From an uncultured Bacteroidaceae bacterium (GTDB lineage Bacteria > Bacteroidota > Bacteroidia > Bacteroidales > Bacteroidaceae), in the NCBI GenBank assembly GCA_934293005.1, contig CAKQYA010000033.1, forward strand, positions 1-24,774: a stretch of 24,774 bases of DNA, in the 5' to 3' direction. Under the pieces are notes generated by a model. The model had not been told where the DNA came from and ran no database searches. It saw nothing but the letters and a program-made list of their open reading frames with translations. Below are positions 7,447 to 14,755 of the stretch, one piece after another; position 1 is the stretch's first letter; each line of letters begins with the position of its first letter. Both the position numbers and the translations under genes were made by a program.

Positions 7447-8142
7447 ATGCAGCGCTTAGCTATGCTTGCCGCATTAGCCTTGTCGTCCGTCACAGTCTCA
7501 GCGCAGGAGGTGCTCAATGTCATAGGCGACAGTTATGTGGCCAACCACCGCCGCCCCGAGGAAGAGGCTTGGCACTATAAGATGGCCAGCCAGCTTGGCC
7601 TTAAATACAACAACTATGGCCGCAATGGCTCATGCGTGGCCTTCGACCGCACGCACGACGGGCCATACAATTTTGGCGAAGCCATGTGGGTGAGGTGCAA
7701 GGCCATGGACCCCTCGGCCCACTATGTGCTCATCATAGCAGGGCATAATGATGCTGACAAGGTGAAAGACAACGCCGATTCGCTCCGCATGTTTGTCGAC
7801 TCGCTCGAGGTGATGCTCGATGAGATACGCACCATTTGCCCAAAGGCCAAGATAGGCTACGTCACGCCTTGGTATGTCAACCGCCCAGGCTTCGCGCAAG
7901 TGTGCAAAGCCATCAGCAAGGTGTGCCGCAAGCGCCGCATACCTGTCATGATGAACTATTCCAAAGATTGCGTGATACGTTTGCGCGATGACGAGTTCCG
8001 CAAACGCTATTTCCAAGGGACAAACGACACGGCGCATCTCAATGCCGACGGCCACGACCTCTTCTTGCCTGTGGCCCGCAAATGGTTTGAGAAATATATG
8101 CTCAATGATGCGTCTGGCCAAAGGCGTGTGAAAGACAAGTGA
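7447..8142 (+). CDS. Secreted SGNH/GDSL-family hydrolase
   Basis: SGNH-fold esterases or lipases hydrolyse ester bonds, often acetyl groups on glycans. Counted from the start used here (ATG at 7447), a signal peptide MQRLAMLAALALSSVTVSA precedes the mature protein. Block I is NVIGDSYVA (Ser29), block III is AGHND (Asn101), and block V is DTAHLNADGH (Asp194, His197), so the catalytic residues are present. An upstream in-frame ATG at 7408 would add 13 residues in front of the signal peptide and is less likely. The gene follows ribE without a visible promoter. The substrate cannot be told from sequence. It is not closely similar to the CE2-like esterase at 1463-2767. Confidence 0.85.
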   Translation: MQRLAMLAALALSSVTVSAQEVLNVIGDSYVANHRRPEEEAWHYKMASQLGLKYNNYGRNGSCVAFDRTHDGPYNFGEAMWVRCKAMDPSAHYVLIIAGHNDADKVKDNADSLRMFVDSLEVMLDEIRTICPKAKIGYVTPWYVNRPGFAQVCKAISKVCRKRRIPVMMNYSKDCVIRLRDDEFRKRYFQGTNDTAHLNADGHDLFLPVARKWFEKYMLNDASGQRRVKDK

Positions 8143-8191
8143 TGGCACATGATGAGCGATGTGTCAGAATGTAACTATTTATTGTTCTCAA

Positions 8192-8232
8192 TTCAGCTGT
8201 TTTTGTGCAAAGGTGTTACAAAAACAGCTGAA
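8192..8232. terminator. Perfect 15-bp inverted repeat after the SGNH gene
   Basis: TTCAGCTGTTTTTGT at 8192-8206 is exactly complementary to ACAAAAACAGCTGAA at 8218-8232, with an 11-nt loop. It lies 50 bp after the SGNH stop and is probably a terminator, although no T-run follows the stem. An operator is the alternative. Confidence 0.5.
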
Positions 8233-8301
8233 ATACTTTACAAATATCGCTAATATCGCTATTTTTACAGTCAAATATTAGATAGTGTCAACCTAATTTC
8301 G

Positions 8302-8309
8302 TAATTTTG
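8302..8309 (+). promoter_or_regulatory. Promoter -7 box of the ilv operon
   Basis: TAATTTTG matches the TAnnTTTG consensus. The -33 region is weak (TTAGA-like). Transcription would start near 8316, giving a leader of about 245 nt before ilvD. Confidence 0.55.
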
Positions 8310-8315
8310 CATCGT

Positions 8316-8562
8316 GTTGTCACACACTCATCCATGCAATCAAGCAGACCATTCCTCCGCATGACGTCATTAAGAGGCTGAATGCTTAATGGTGCTCGCT
8401 TGAACCTGTCGTGAAAAAGCCGTCCCGGCATGACGGCGCTGATGGCAAAGGCCAGTGCCGATGAAAGTGCTGATGATGATGGCCGCATCACAATTCACTG
8501 AAAGAGGGTGGTGACTGTTTCACACATATATATAATATAGATATAAAGAACACAACAAAGAT
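8316..8562 (+). promoter_or_regulatory. Structured 5' leader of the ilv operon with short ORFs
   Basis: A 15-codon ORF (8334-8381, MQSSRPFLRMTSLRG) starts about 18 nt after the inferred transcription start. A perfect 7-bp hairpin (CATTAAG 8368-8374 with CTTAATG 8385-8391) overlaps its stop. A second hairpin GCCGTC/GACGGC lies at about 8419-8437. A 17-codon ORF (8461-8514) ends 48 bp before ilvD. Neither ORF has a run of Ile, Leu and Val codons, and there is no hairpin followed by a T-run, so this is not a classical attenuator. The leader length and placement suggest some cis regulation, but that is inference. Confidence 0.35.
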
Positions 8563-10365
8563 ATGAAACATCAGTTACGCAGTGCTGTTTGCACAGAAGG
8601 TCGCCGCATGGCTGGAGCCCGCGCTCTGTGGGTGGCCAACGGCATGAAGCGTGAGCAGTTTGGCAAGCCAATCATTGCCATTGTCAATTCGTTCACTCAG
8701 TTCGTACCGGGACACACTCACCTTCATGAGATAGGTCAGATTGTAAAAGCTGAGATAGAAAAGCTCGGTTGCTATGCGGCTGAGTTCAACACTATAGCTG
8801 TCGACGATGGCATTGCCATGGGACACGATGGCATGCTCTATTCTCTGCCATCACGCGACATCATTGCCGACTCGGTCGAATATATGGTCAATGCCCACAA
8901 GGCCGACGCCATGGTGTGCATCTCCAATTGCGACAAGGTCACTCCAGGCATGCTCATGGCAGCAATGCGACTCAACATACCTGCAGTGTTTGTGAGCGGC
9001 GGACCTATGGAAGCTGGCAAGGTCAATGGCGAGAATGCCGACCTCATCACAGCCATGATCAAGGGTGGCGACCCTACTGTGAGCGATGAAGAACTTGAGG
9101 TGGTCGAACACAGCGCCTGCCCAGGTTGCGGAGCATGCTCGGGCATGTTCACAGCCAATTCCATGAACTCGCTCACAGAAGCTCTCGGATTCTCGCTACC
9201 TGGCAATGGCTCCATCCTTGCCACGCATGTCAACCGCGTGCAGCTTTTCAGAGACGCAGCAAAACTTATCGTGAAGAATGCCTTCGCGTATTATCAGGAT
9301 GGCGACGACTCGGTGCTTCCGCGCTCCATTGCCACACGTCAGGCATTCCTCAATGCCATGACTCTCGACATCGCTATGGGTGCATCCACCAACACCGTGC
9401 TCCATCTCCTCGCTGTGGCGCAGGAAGGTGAAGTCGACTTCAAGATGTCCGACATCGACGCTCTTTCACGAAAAGTGCCGTTCCTCTGCAAACTTGCCCC
9501 CAACTGGCAAAAATATTCCATACAGGAGGAAAATCGTGCTGGCGGCATCCTCGGCATCCTCGGCGAACTCGCCAAGGGCAACCTCCTCGACTTGTCGTGC
9601 AAGCGTGTCAATGGCGCCACTCTCGGCGACGACATCAAGAAATATTCCATCACGGGCGACACTATCGACCCTGAGGCCGACCGCATATATCATTCTGCTC
9701 CAGCGGGCAAGTTCTCCACAAAGATGGGCTCGCAAGACACTCGTTGGGAATCGCTCGACACAGACCGCGCGAATGGCTGCATCCGCGACATCGAACATGC
9801 CTACACTAAGGATGGCGGCATGGCCGTGCTCTTCGGCAACATTGCCAAAGATGGATGCGTGGTGAAAACAGCTGGCGTGGCTCCCGAACTATGGCATTTC
9901 GAAGGACCTGCCGTATGCTTCGACTCTCAGGAAGACGCTTGCGAGGGCATTCTTGGTGGAAAGGTGAAGAAGGGCGACTGTGTGGTCATCACACATGAAG
10001 GCCCTAAGGGCGGACCTGGCATGCAGGAGATGCTTTATCCCACATCTTATATCAAGAGCATGCACATGGGCAAGGAATGCGCGCTCATCACCGATGGACG
10101 TTTCTCTGGTGGCACATCAGGCCTTTCCATAGGCCACATCTCTCCTGAGGCTGCATCTGGCGGCAATATAGGTAAGATTAAAGATGGTGACATCATCGTG
10201 ATTGACATACCAAGCCGCTCAATCAATGTGAAACTCACAGACGAAGAACTTGCGGCTCGTCCGCAGCAGCCGCTAAAGCGCAAGCGTGTGGTCAGCAAGG
10301 CCCTCAGGGCTTATGCGCAGAGCGTGGCAAGCGCCGACAAGGGCGGTGTGAGAATCATCGACTGA
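8563..10365 (+). CDS. ilvD: Dihydroxy-acid dehydratase
   Basis: IlvD dehydrates 2,3-dihydroxy-3-methylbutanoate and its ethyl homologue to the 2-keto acids that lead to valine and isoleucine. It uses an Fe-S cluster and Mg2+. Conserved segments are FVPGHTHLHEIG, VDDGIAMGHDGM (D81, D82), SNCDKVTPGM (C123 cluster ligand, K125 the likely modified lysine), and CPGCGACSGMFTANSMN (C192 the likely second cluster Cys). The C-terminal half has GGPGMQEMLYPTS and GRFSGGTSGLSIGH. The 600 residues fit the longer, E. coli-like IlvD type. It is first in the ilvD-ilvB-ilvN-ilvC operon. A 198-bp gap to ilvB contains only small hairpins and a T-run near 10408, perhaps a weak intra-operon attenuation point. Confidence 0.97.
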   Translation: MKHQLRSAVCTEGRRMAGARALWVANGMKREQFGKPIIAIVNSFTQFVPGHTHLHEIGQIVKAEIEKLGCYAAEFNTIAVDDGIAMGHDGMLYSLPSRDIIADSVEYMVNAHKADAMVCISNCDKVTPGMLMAAMRLNIPAVFVSGGPMEAGKVNGENADLITAMIKGGDPTVSDEELEVVEHSACPGCGACSGMFTANSMNSLTEALGFSLPGNGSILATHVNRVQLFRDAAKLIVKNAFAYYQDGDDSVLPRSIATRQAFLNAMTLDIAMGASTNTVLHLLAVAQEGEVDFKMSDIDALSRKVPFLCKLAPNWQKYSIQEENRAGGILGILGELAKGNLLDLSCKRVNGATLGDDIKKYSITGDTIDPEADRIYHSAPAGKFSTKMGSQDTRWESLDTDRANGCIRDIEHAYTKDGGMAVLFGNIAKDGCVVKTAGVAPELWHFEGPAVCFDSQEDACEGILGGKVKKGDCVVITHEGPKGGPGMQEMLYPTSYIKSMHMGKECALITDGRFSGGTSGLSIGHISPEAASGGNIGKIKDGDIIVIDIPSRSINVKLTDEELAARPQQPLKRKRVVSKALRAYAQSVASADKGGVRIID

Positions 10366-10563
10366 CAAGAAGAACGCTTCTTCACCACGAGAGCGTTGGT
10401 ATGAATTTTTTTTTGATTTAAGTATACTAACAACTTAATGTTGCGCTGTTTATCCTCCGCGGGCTGATTCGAATGTGAGGTTGACGCTGTCTCAGACACT
10501 TGTCTGGCACATGCGGCATGAAGCAATGGATGAAATAGTGGCAATAAGATTGATGAAAATATA

Positions 10564-12258
10564 ATGGCAGAGAAAATTAGAGGTGCAGAGGCTATGATGA
10601 GAGCCTTGGAACATGAGGGTGTTGATGTGCTCTTCGGTTATCCCGGAGGTTCAATCATGCCTACTTACGATGCACTTTATGATCATAAGAAAACGCTGAA
10701 CCATATCCTCGTGCGTCACGAGCAGGGAGCTGTGCATGCAGCGCAAGGATATGCGAGAGTGAGCGGAAAGGTGGGATGCGCCATAGTGACTTCGGGTCCT
10801 GGTGCTACAAATACCGTCACAGGCATAGCCGACGCTATGATCGACTCTACGCCTATGGTGGTCATCTGCGGACAGGTGGGCGTGGCTATGCTTGGCACAG
10901 ATGCCTTTCAGGAGGTCGACGTCGTGGGCGTCACTTCGCCTATCAGCAAGTGGAGCTATCAGATACGTCGGCCAGAGGACATCGCTTGGGCTGTGTCGCG
11001 TGCCTTCTATATCGCGCGCAGCGGACGTCCTGGACCTGTGGTGCTCGATTTTGCCAAGAACGCTCAGACTGGCATGGTTGAGTATGAGCCTGCCGATGTC
11101 AACTTCATCAGAAGTTATGACCCGGAACCCGATATCGAACTCTTCGACGTTCAGCTTGCAGCAAAGATGATCAACAGCAGCGTGAAGCCTTTCGCGCTCG
11201 TCGGACAAGGAGTGGAACTTGGCAATGCTTGTGGCGAACTGAAAGAATTTCTTGAGAAGGCCGACATACCATGCGGCACCACATTCCTCGGACTTTCTGC
11301 CATACCGTCTGACCATCCGCTCAACAAGGGCATCTTGGGCATGCATGGCAACCTTGGTCCTAATGTGATGACCAACCAATGCGATCTGCTCATTGCCATA
11401 GGTATGCGTTTTGACGATCGTGTCACAGGCAACCTCGCCACTTATGCCAAGCAGGCCAAGATCATTCATTTCGACATCGACCCGTCTGAGTTTAATAAGA
11501 ATGTGAAGGTAGACCTCAAGGTGCTTGGCAATTGCAAGAAAACGCTTGCTGAGGTCACTAAGCTCATTGAGCCTGCTAAGCATGCTGCATGGGCTGATGG
11601 TTTCAAGCCATACGAGGAAAAAGAATATGACAAGGTCATCAACAAGGCGCTCCATCCTGAAGATGGGCCGCTCCTCATGGGTGAGGTGGTGCGCAAGGTG
11701 AGCGAGGCTGCCAACAATGAGGCTATCCTTGTCACCGATGTGGGACAGAACCAGCTGATGGCTTGCCGCTATTTCAAGTTTACCAAAAACCGCTCTGTCG
11801 TCACGTCTGGCGGACTCGGCACAATGGGCTTCGGCTTGCCTGCTGCCATCGGAGCTACCTTTGGCGCTCCCGACCGCAACGTCTGCCTTTTCGTAGGTGA
11901 TGGAGGGCTGCAGATGACCATTCAGGAACTCGGCACCATCATGGAGCAGGGCGCGCCTGTGAAGATCATTCTCCTTAATAACAATTTCCTTGGCAACGTG
12001 CGCCAGTGGCAAGAGATGTTCTTCGCACATCGTTATTCGTTCACCCCAATGGACAACCCCGACTACGAACTCATCTCTAAGGGTTATGGCATTCCTGCCA
12101 AGACCGTCGTAGACCGCAGCGACCTCGATGCTGCCATTCAGGAGATGCTCGCCACACCAGGCCCTTATCTTCTGCAATGCGCTATCAAGGAAGAGGACAA
12201 CGTGTTCCCGATGACTCCTCCTGGAGCAAATGTCGATGAGATGCTGCTCGAGTTGTGA
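10564..12258 (+). CDS. ilvB: Acetolactate synthase large (catalytic) subunit
   Basis: The ThDP-dependent enzyme condenses two pyruvates, or pyruvate and 2-ketobutyrate, in the first common step of branched-chain amino acid synthesis. The N-terminal PYR domain has FGYPGGSIMPTYDAL and the catalytic Glu in RHEQGA (E53). The central FAD/DHS-like domain spans about 190-345. The C-terminal PP domain has the ThDP motif GDGGLQMTIQEL (G445-D446-G447) ending in LNNN (472-474). The length of 564 is typical. The regulatory subunit ilvN follows. A 537-codon frame on the opposite strand is a shadow of this gene. Confidence 0.97.
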   Translation: MAEKIRGAEAMMRALEHEGVDVLFGYPGGSIMPTYDALYDHKKTLNHILVRHEQGAVHAAQGYARVSGKVGCAIVTSGPGATNTVTGIADAMIDSTPMVVICGQVGVAMLGTDAFQEVDVVGVTSPISKWSYQIRRPEDIAWAVSRAFYIARSGRPGPVVLDFAKNAQTGMVEYEPADVNFIRSYDPEPDIELFDVQLAAKMINSSVKPFALVGQGVELGNACGELKEFLEKADIPCGTTFLGLSAIPSDHPLNKGILGMHGNLGPNVMTNQCDLLIAIGMRFDDRVTGNLATYAKQAKIIHFDIDPSEFNKNVKVDLKVLGNCKKTLAEVTKLIEPAKHAAWADGFKPYEEKEYDKVINKALHPEDGPLLMGEVVRKVSEAANNEAILVTDVGQNQLMACRYFKFTKNRSVVTSGGLGTMGFGLPAAIGATFGAPDRNVCLFVGDGGLQMTIQELGTIMEQGAPVKIILLNNNFLGNVRQWQEMFFAHRYSFTPMDNPDYELISKGYGIPAKTVVDRSDLDAAIQEMLATPGPYLLQCAIKEEDNVFPMTPPGANVDEMLLEL

Positions 12259-12267
12259 TGTCATTCA

Positions 12268-12483
12268 ATGATTGTTGGTGATATGCCTGAGAAAACTTAT
12301 GGCGGACAGTGCGGCGAGTGCTCCAAATGCGGCAAATGCCAAAAGGTGCTCAACCGCTCAGATTATGCCTCGACATCACTGCACACAGGTTCGTGCGGGG
12401 CATCAACAGATATGTCAAACATTGCCGATGCGACACCAAGACATGGCGTCGCAAAGGTGCAACCAAATAGAAACAATCCAGTT
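12268..12483 (+). other. Cys-rich in-frame extension or spacer between ilvB and ilvN
   Basis: The reading frame of ilvN stays open for 72 codons upstream of its conserved start, back to an ATG 9 bp after the ilvB stop. The extension would carry a compact Cys motif, CGECSKCGKC, within its first 25 residues and another Cys at position 43; the rest is Ser/Thr/Asn-rich and unlike any domain I know. Typical IlvN proteins begin at the equivalent of Met73. Either the extension is real (a possible metal-binding tail) or this is a spacer that is open by chance. Confidence 0.4.
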
Positions 12484-13047
12484 ATGGAACAGGATACAAG
12501 CGAAAAACTCTACACATTCTTAATCTATTCTGAGAATGTGCCAGGTTTGCTTTCACAGATATCATCTGTGTTCACACGCAGGCAGGTCAATATAGAGTCG
12601 CTCAACGTGTGTGCGTCAAGCACGCCTGGAGCTCACAAATATACCGTCACTGCTTTTTGCGACGAATATACAGCGCAGATGCTTACAGCTCAGATGGAGA
12701 AGCGCATTGAGGTGCTTCAGGCCAACTACTACACCGATGATGAGATTTTCATCAACGAGACAGCCCTGCTCAAGATTTCCACACCTACTTTGCTCAACAA
12801 TCCCGATGTGAGCCACAAGGTGCGACTCTATGGAGCTCGCATCGTGGAAGTCAACAGCACTTATGCTGTGGTGGAGAAGAATGGCATGCCACAAGATATA
12901 GTTCATTTCTATGACGAACTGAAAGAGTTCGACTGCGTGCTGCAGTTTGTGCGCACCGGACGCATCTGCATCACAAAGAGCCGCACAGAGCATCTTGATG
13001 AATATCTTGCTGTGCGTGAGGCTAAGAGGATTGCATCTGCCGACTGA
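12484..13047 (+). CDS. ilvN: Acetolactate synthase regulatory (small) subunit
   Basis: IlvN binds IlvB, raises its activity and confers valine feedback inhibition through its N-terminal ACT domain. From the start used here the protein has 187 residues. The ACT domain is near 8-85, with YTFLIYSENVPGLLSQISSVFTRRQVNIESLNV, the usual family signature. The C-terminal domain includes YYTDDEIFINETALLKI. The ATG at 12484 was chosen because family members begin just before this signature and because an A-rich sequence (aaatagaaacaatccagtt) precedes it, as is usual for Bacteroidota starts. An in-frame ATG at 12268 would give 259 residues with a Cys-rich tail. It follows ilvB and precedes ilvC. Confidence 0.93.
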   Translation: MEQDTSEKLYTFLIYSENVPGLLSQISSVFTRRQVNIESLNVCASSTPGAHKYTVTAFCDEYTAQMLTAQMEKRIEVLQANYYTDDEIFINETALLKISTPTLLNNPDVSHKVRLYGARIVEVNSTYAVVEKNGMPQDIVHFYDELKEFDCVLQFVRTGRICITKSRTEHLDEYLAVREAKRIASAD

Positions 13048-13120
13048 TGAGGCTCGCAGATGAATGATGCTCCATCGGCTCATGCTTCAAACAGAATAAT
13101 TTCAAACCAAATAATAACCA

Positions 13121-13162
13121 GCAAGGCCTGGACTTGAAAAACAGATGTGTCCCAGGTCTTGC
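13121..13162 (+). promoter_or_regulatory. Intra-operon hairpin before ilvC
   Basis: GCAAGGCCTGGAC at 13121-13133 pairs with GTCCCAGGTCTTGC at 13149-13162, with a bulge and one wobble. No T-run follows, so it is probably not a terminator. It lies 19 bp before ilvC and could protect or process the mRNA, or affect ilvC translation; this is inference. Confidence 0.45.
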
Positions 13163-13181
13163 ATAAAAACACAACAAAACA

Positions 13182-14225
13182 ATGGCAAAAATGAATTTTG
13201 GTGGCGTTATCGAAGAGGTAATGACACGTGAGGAATTCCCACTCGACAAGGCGCGTGAGATTCTCAAGGATGAGACTATCGCAGTTATCGGTTATGGCGT
13301 TCAGGGCCCAGGTCAGGCTCAGAACCTCCGCGACAATGGCTTCAACGTCATCGTCGGTCAGCGTCAGGGCAAGACTTTCGAGAAGGCTGTCAACGACGGA
13401 TGGGTGCCAGGCGAGACTCTCTTCTCTATCGAAGAGGCTGCTCAGAAGGGCACTATCGTTATGTGCCTCCTTTCTGATGCTGCTGTGATGTCTGTATGGC
13501 CTACACTCAAGCAATACCTCACTCCAGGCAAGGCTCTCTATTTCTCACACGGATTTGCTATCACATGGAACGACCGCACTGGTTGTGTTCCTCCAAAGGA
13601 TATCGACGTTATCATGGTTGCACCTAAGGGTTCGGGCACTTCGCTCCGCACTATGTTCCTCGAGGGTCGTGGCCTCAACTCTTCATACGCTGTTTATCAG
13701 GACGCTACAGGCAAGGCTCTTGACCGCACTCTCGCTCTTGGTATCGGCATCGGCTCTGGTTATCTCTTCGAGACTACTTTCCAGCGCGAGGCTACTTCCG
13801 ACCTCACTGGTGAGCGTGGCTCTCTCATGGGTGCTATCCAGGGTCTGCTCTCTGCACAGTATGAGGTTCTCCGTGAGAACGGACACACTCCATCTGAGGC
13901 TTTCAACGAGACAGTCGAGGAACTCACTCAGTCGCTCATGCCTCTCTTCGCGCAGAAGGGTATGGACTGGATGTATGCCAACTGCTCTACAACAGCTCAA
14001 CGTGGCGCGCTCGACTGGATGGGCCCATTCCACGATGCTATCAAGCCTGTAATGGAAAAGCTCTACCACTCTGTTAAGACTGGTAACGAGGCTCAGATCT
14101 CTATCGATGCCAACTCTAAGCCAGACTACCGTCAGGGCCTTGAGAAGGAACTTGCTGCTCTCCATGAGTCAGAGATGTGGCGCACAGCTGAAGTTGTACG
14201 TCAGCTCCGTCCTGAGAACAACTAA
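13182..14225 (+). CDS. ilvC: Ketol-acid reductoisomerase
   Basis: IlvC isomerises and reduces acetolactate (or acetohydroxybutyrate) to the dihydroxy acid used by IlvD, using NAD(P)H and Mg2+. The Rossmann domain has VIGYGVQGPGQAQNLRDNGF (residues 35-54). The substrate-side His is in FSHGF (H123). Mg2+ ligands fit D207 and E211 (SDLTGERG) and E243/E247 (NETVEELTQ). The single C-terminal helical domain and 347 residues indicate the short class I type. Codon use is more biased to GCT, CTC, GAG and CAG than in neighbouring genes, suggesting high expression. A strong terminator follows 36 bp after the stop. Confidence 0.97.
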   Translation: MAKMNFGGVIEEVMTREEFPLDKAREILKDETIAVIGYGVQGPGQAQNLRDNGFNVIVGQRQGKTFEKAVNDGWVPGETLFSIEEAAQKGTIVMCLLSDAAVMSVWPTLKQYLTPGKALYFSHGFAITWNDRTGCVPPKDIDVIMVAPKGSGTSLRTMFLEGRGLNSSYAVYQDATGKALDRTLALGIGIGSGYLFETTFQREATSDLTGERGSLMGAIQGLLSAQYEVLRENGHTPSEAFNETVEELTQSLMPLFAQKGMDWMYANCSTTAQRGALDWMGPFHDAIKPVMEKLYHSVKTGNEAQISIDANSKPDYRQGLEKELAALHESEMWRTAEVVRQLRPENN

Positions 14226-14261
14226 TCGGAGTCATCTCTCAACAATAGTTATATTTTTCAG

Positions 14262-14300
14262 GTCTCAGAAGGCAAACGCTTTCTGAGACTTTTCTTTTTA
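14262..14300 (+). terminator. Rho-independent terminator of the ilv operon
   Basis: A 12-bp stem with one wobble (GTCTCAGAAGGC at 14262-14273 with GCTTTCTGAGAC at 14278-14289) has an AAAC loop and is followed by TTTTCTTTTTA. Confidence 0.92.
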
Positions 14301-14355
14301 CCCTAAATTCCTCTTCGTGTAGCATACATGTTTCTTGCCCCCAAAAAAGAGAGTA

Positions 14356-14436
14356 AGGATACTTCGTAAAGTATCCTAAGATACTTTGCAAAGTATCCTA
14401 AGATACTTGGCCAAGTATCCTAAGATACTTTTTTGA
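14356..14436. repeat. Three tandem 22-bp palindromes plus a half unit
   Basis: Units lie at 14356-14377, 14378-14399 and 14400-14421, with a half unit at 14422-14430 running into a T-run. The core of unit 2 is the perfect palindrome GATACTTTGCAAAGTATC; that of unit 3 is GATACTTGGCCAAGTATC. Unit 1 is AGGATACTT-cgta-AAGTATCCT. Neighbouring arms can also pair across units (AAGTATC-ctaa-GATACTT), and the last such pairing, followed by TTTTTT, would be a terminator. It lies between the ilv terminator and the next promoter. Confidence 0.9.
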
Positions 14437-14498
14437 TGGTGTTTCTCGTGAATTTTTCATTTTTTCTTTATTAGCTATATATTTGTCGTTTAAATATT

Positions 14499-14529
14499 TT
14501 GTATAAAAATATAATTTGTCTTATATTTG
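14499..14529 (+). promoter_or_regulatory. Bacteroidota promoter of the propeller-lipoprotein operon
   Basis: TTG at 14499-14501, a 20-bp spacer and TATATTTG at 14522-14529 match the consensus. Transcription would begin near 14536, leaving a leader of about 220 nt before the first lipoprotein gene. Confidence 0.7.
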
Positions 14530-14607
14530 CATTTATAAACATATTCACTTCTGTTTACACTTAGACATTAGTGATTGTTCAATACTTAACAATATAAATG
14601 ACCAACA

Positions 14608-14703
14608 ATGATAATACTGCCTAAATCATGGTTTATGATGAGTGCTCAGAAAGGTGCTTGCTGCATTCAAAAAGACGTAGGTGTCTCCGTCGAAAAAGTC
14701 TGA
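14608..14703 (+). CDS. Possible 31-residue peptide ORF
   Basis: An ATG-started frame of 31 codons lies in the leader of the lipoprotein operon. Its second half, GACCIQKDVGVSVEKV, has protein-like codon use (GGT, GCT, GTC, GAA) and a Cys-Cys pair. An alternative 31-codon frame at 14628-14723 is Arg/Cys-rich. Small peptides are known beside six-bladed-propeller lipoproteins in Bacteroidota (the NVEALA family), but this one lacks that motif. It could equally be chance or a leader peptide; I cannot assign a function. Confidence 0.3.
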   Translation: MIILPKSWFMMSAQKGACCIQKDVGVSVEKV

Positions 14704-14755
14704 AGGAATTAGGGAACAATTAAACTTATAACATCAAATAAATCTATTACTGTTT

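Noticed and set aside
8316..8562. T-box, or a classical leucine/valine attenuator
   Set aside because: No specifier-loop or T-box consensus, no run of regulatory codons, and no hairpin followed by a T-run.
10372..10416. Terminator between ilvD and ilvB
   Set aside because: AACGC/GCGTT has a 15-nt loop and the T9 run lies about 11 nt away from the stem, too far for a firm terminator call.
10651..12264. 537-codon frame antisense to ilvB
   Set aside because: It lies wholly opposite a certain gene and arises from that gene's codon bias. Its translation matches no family.
14356..14436. CRISPR array
   Set aside because: The units are contiguous palindromes without unique spacers and there are no cas genes. 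The same applies to 51-160.
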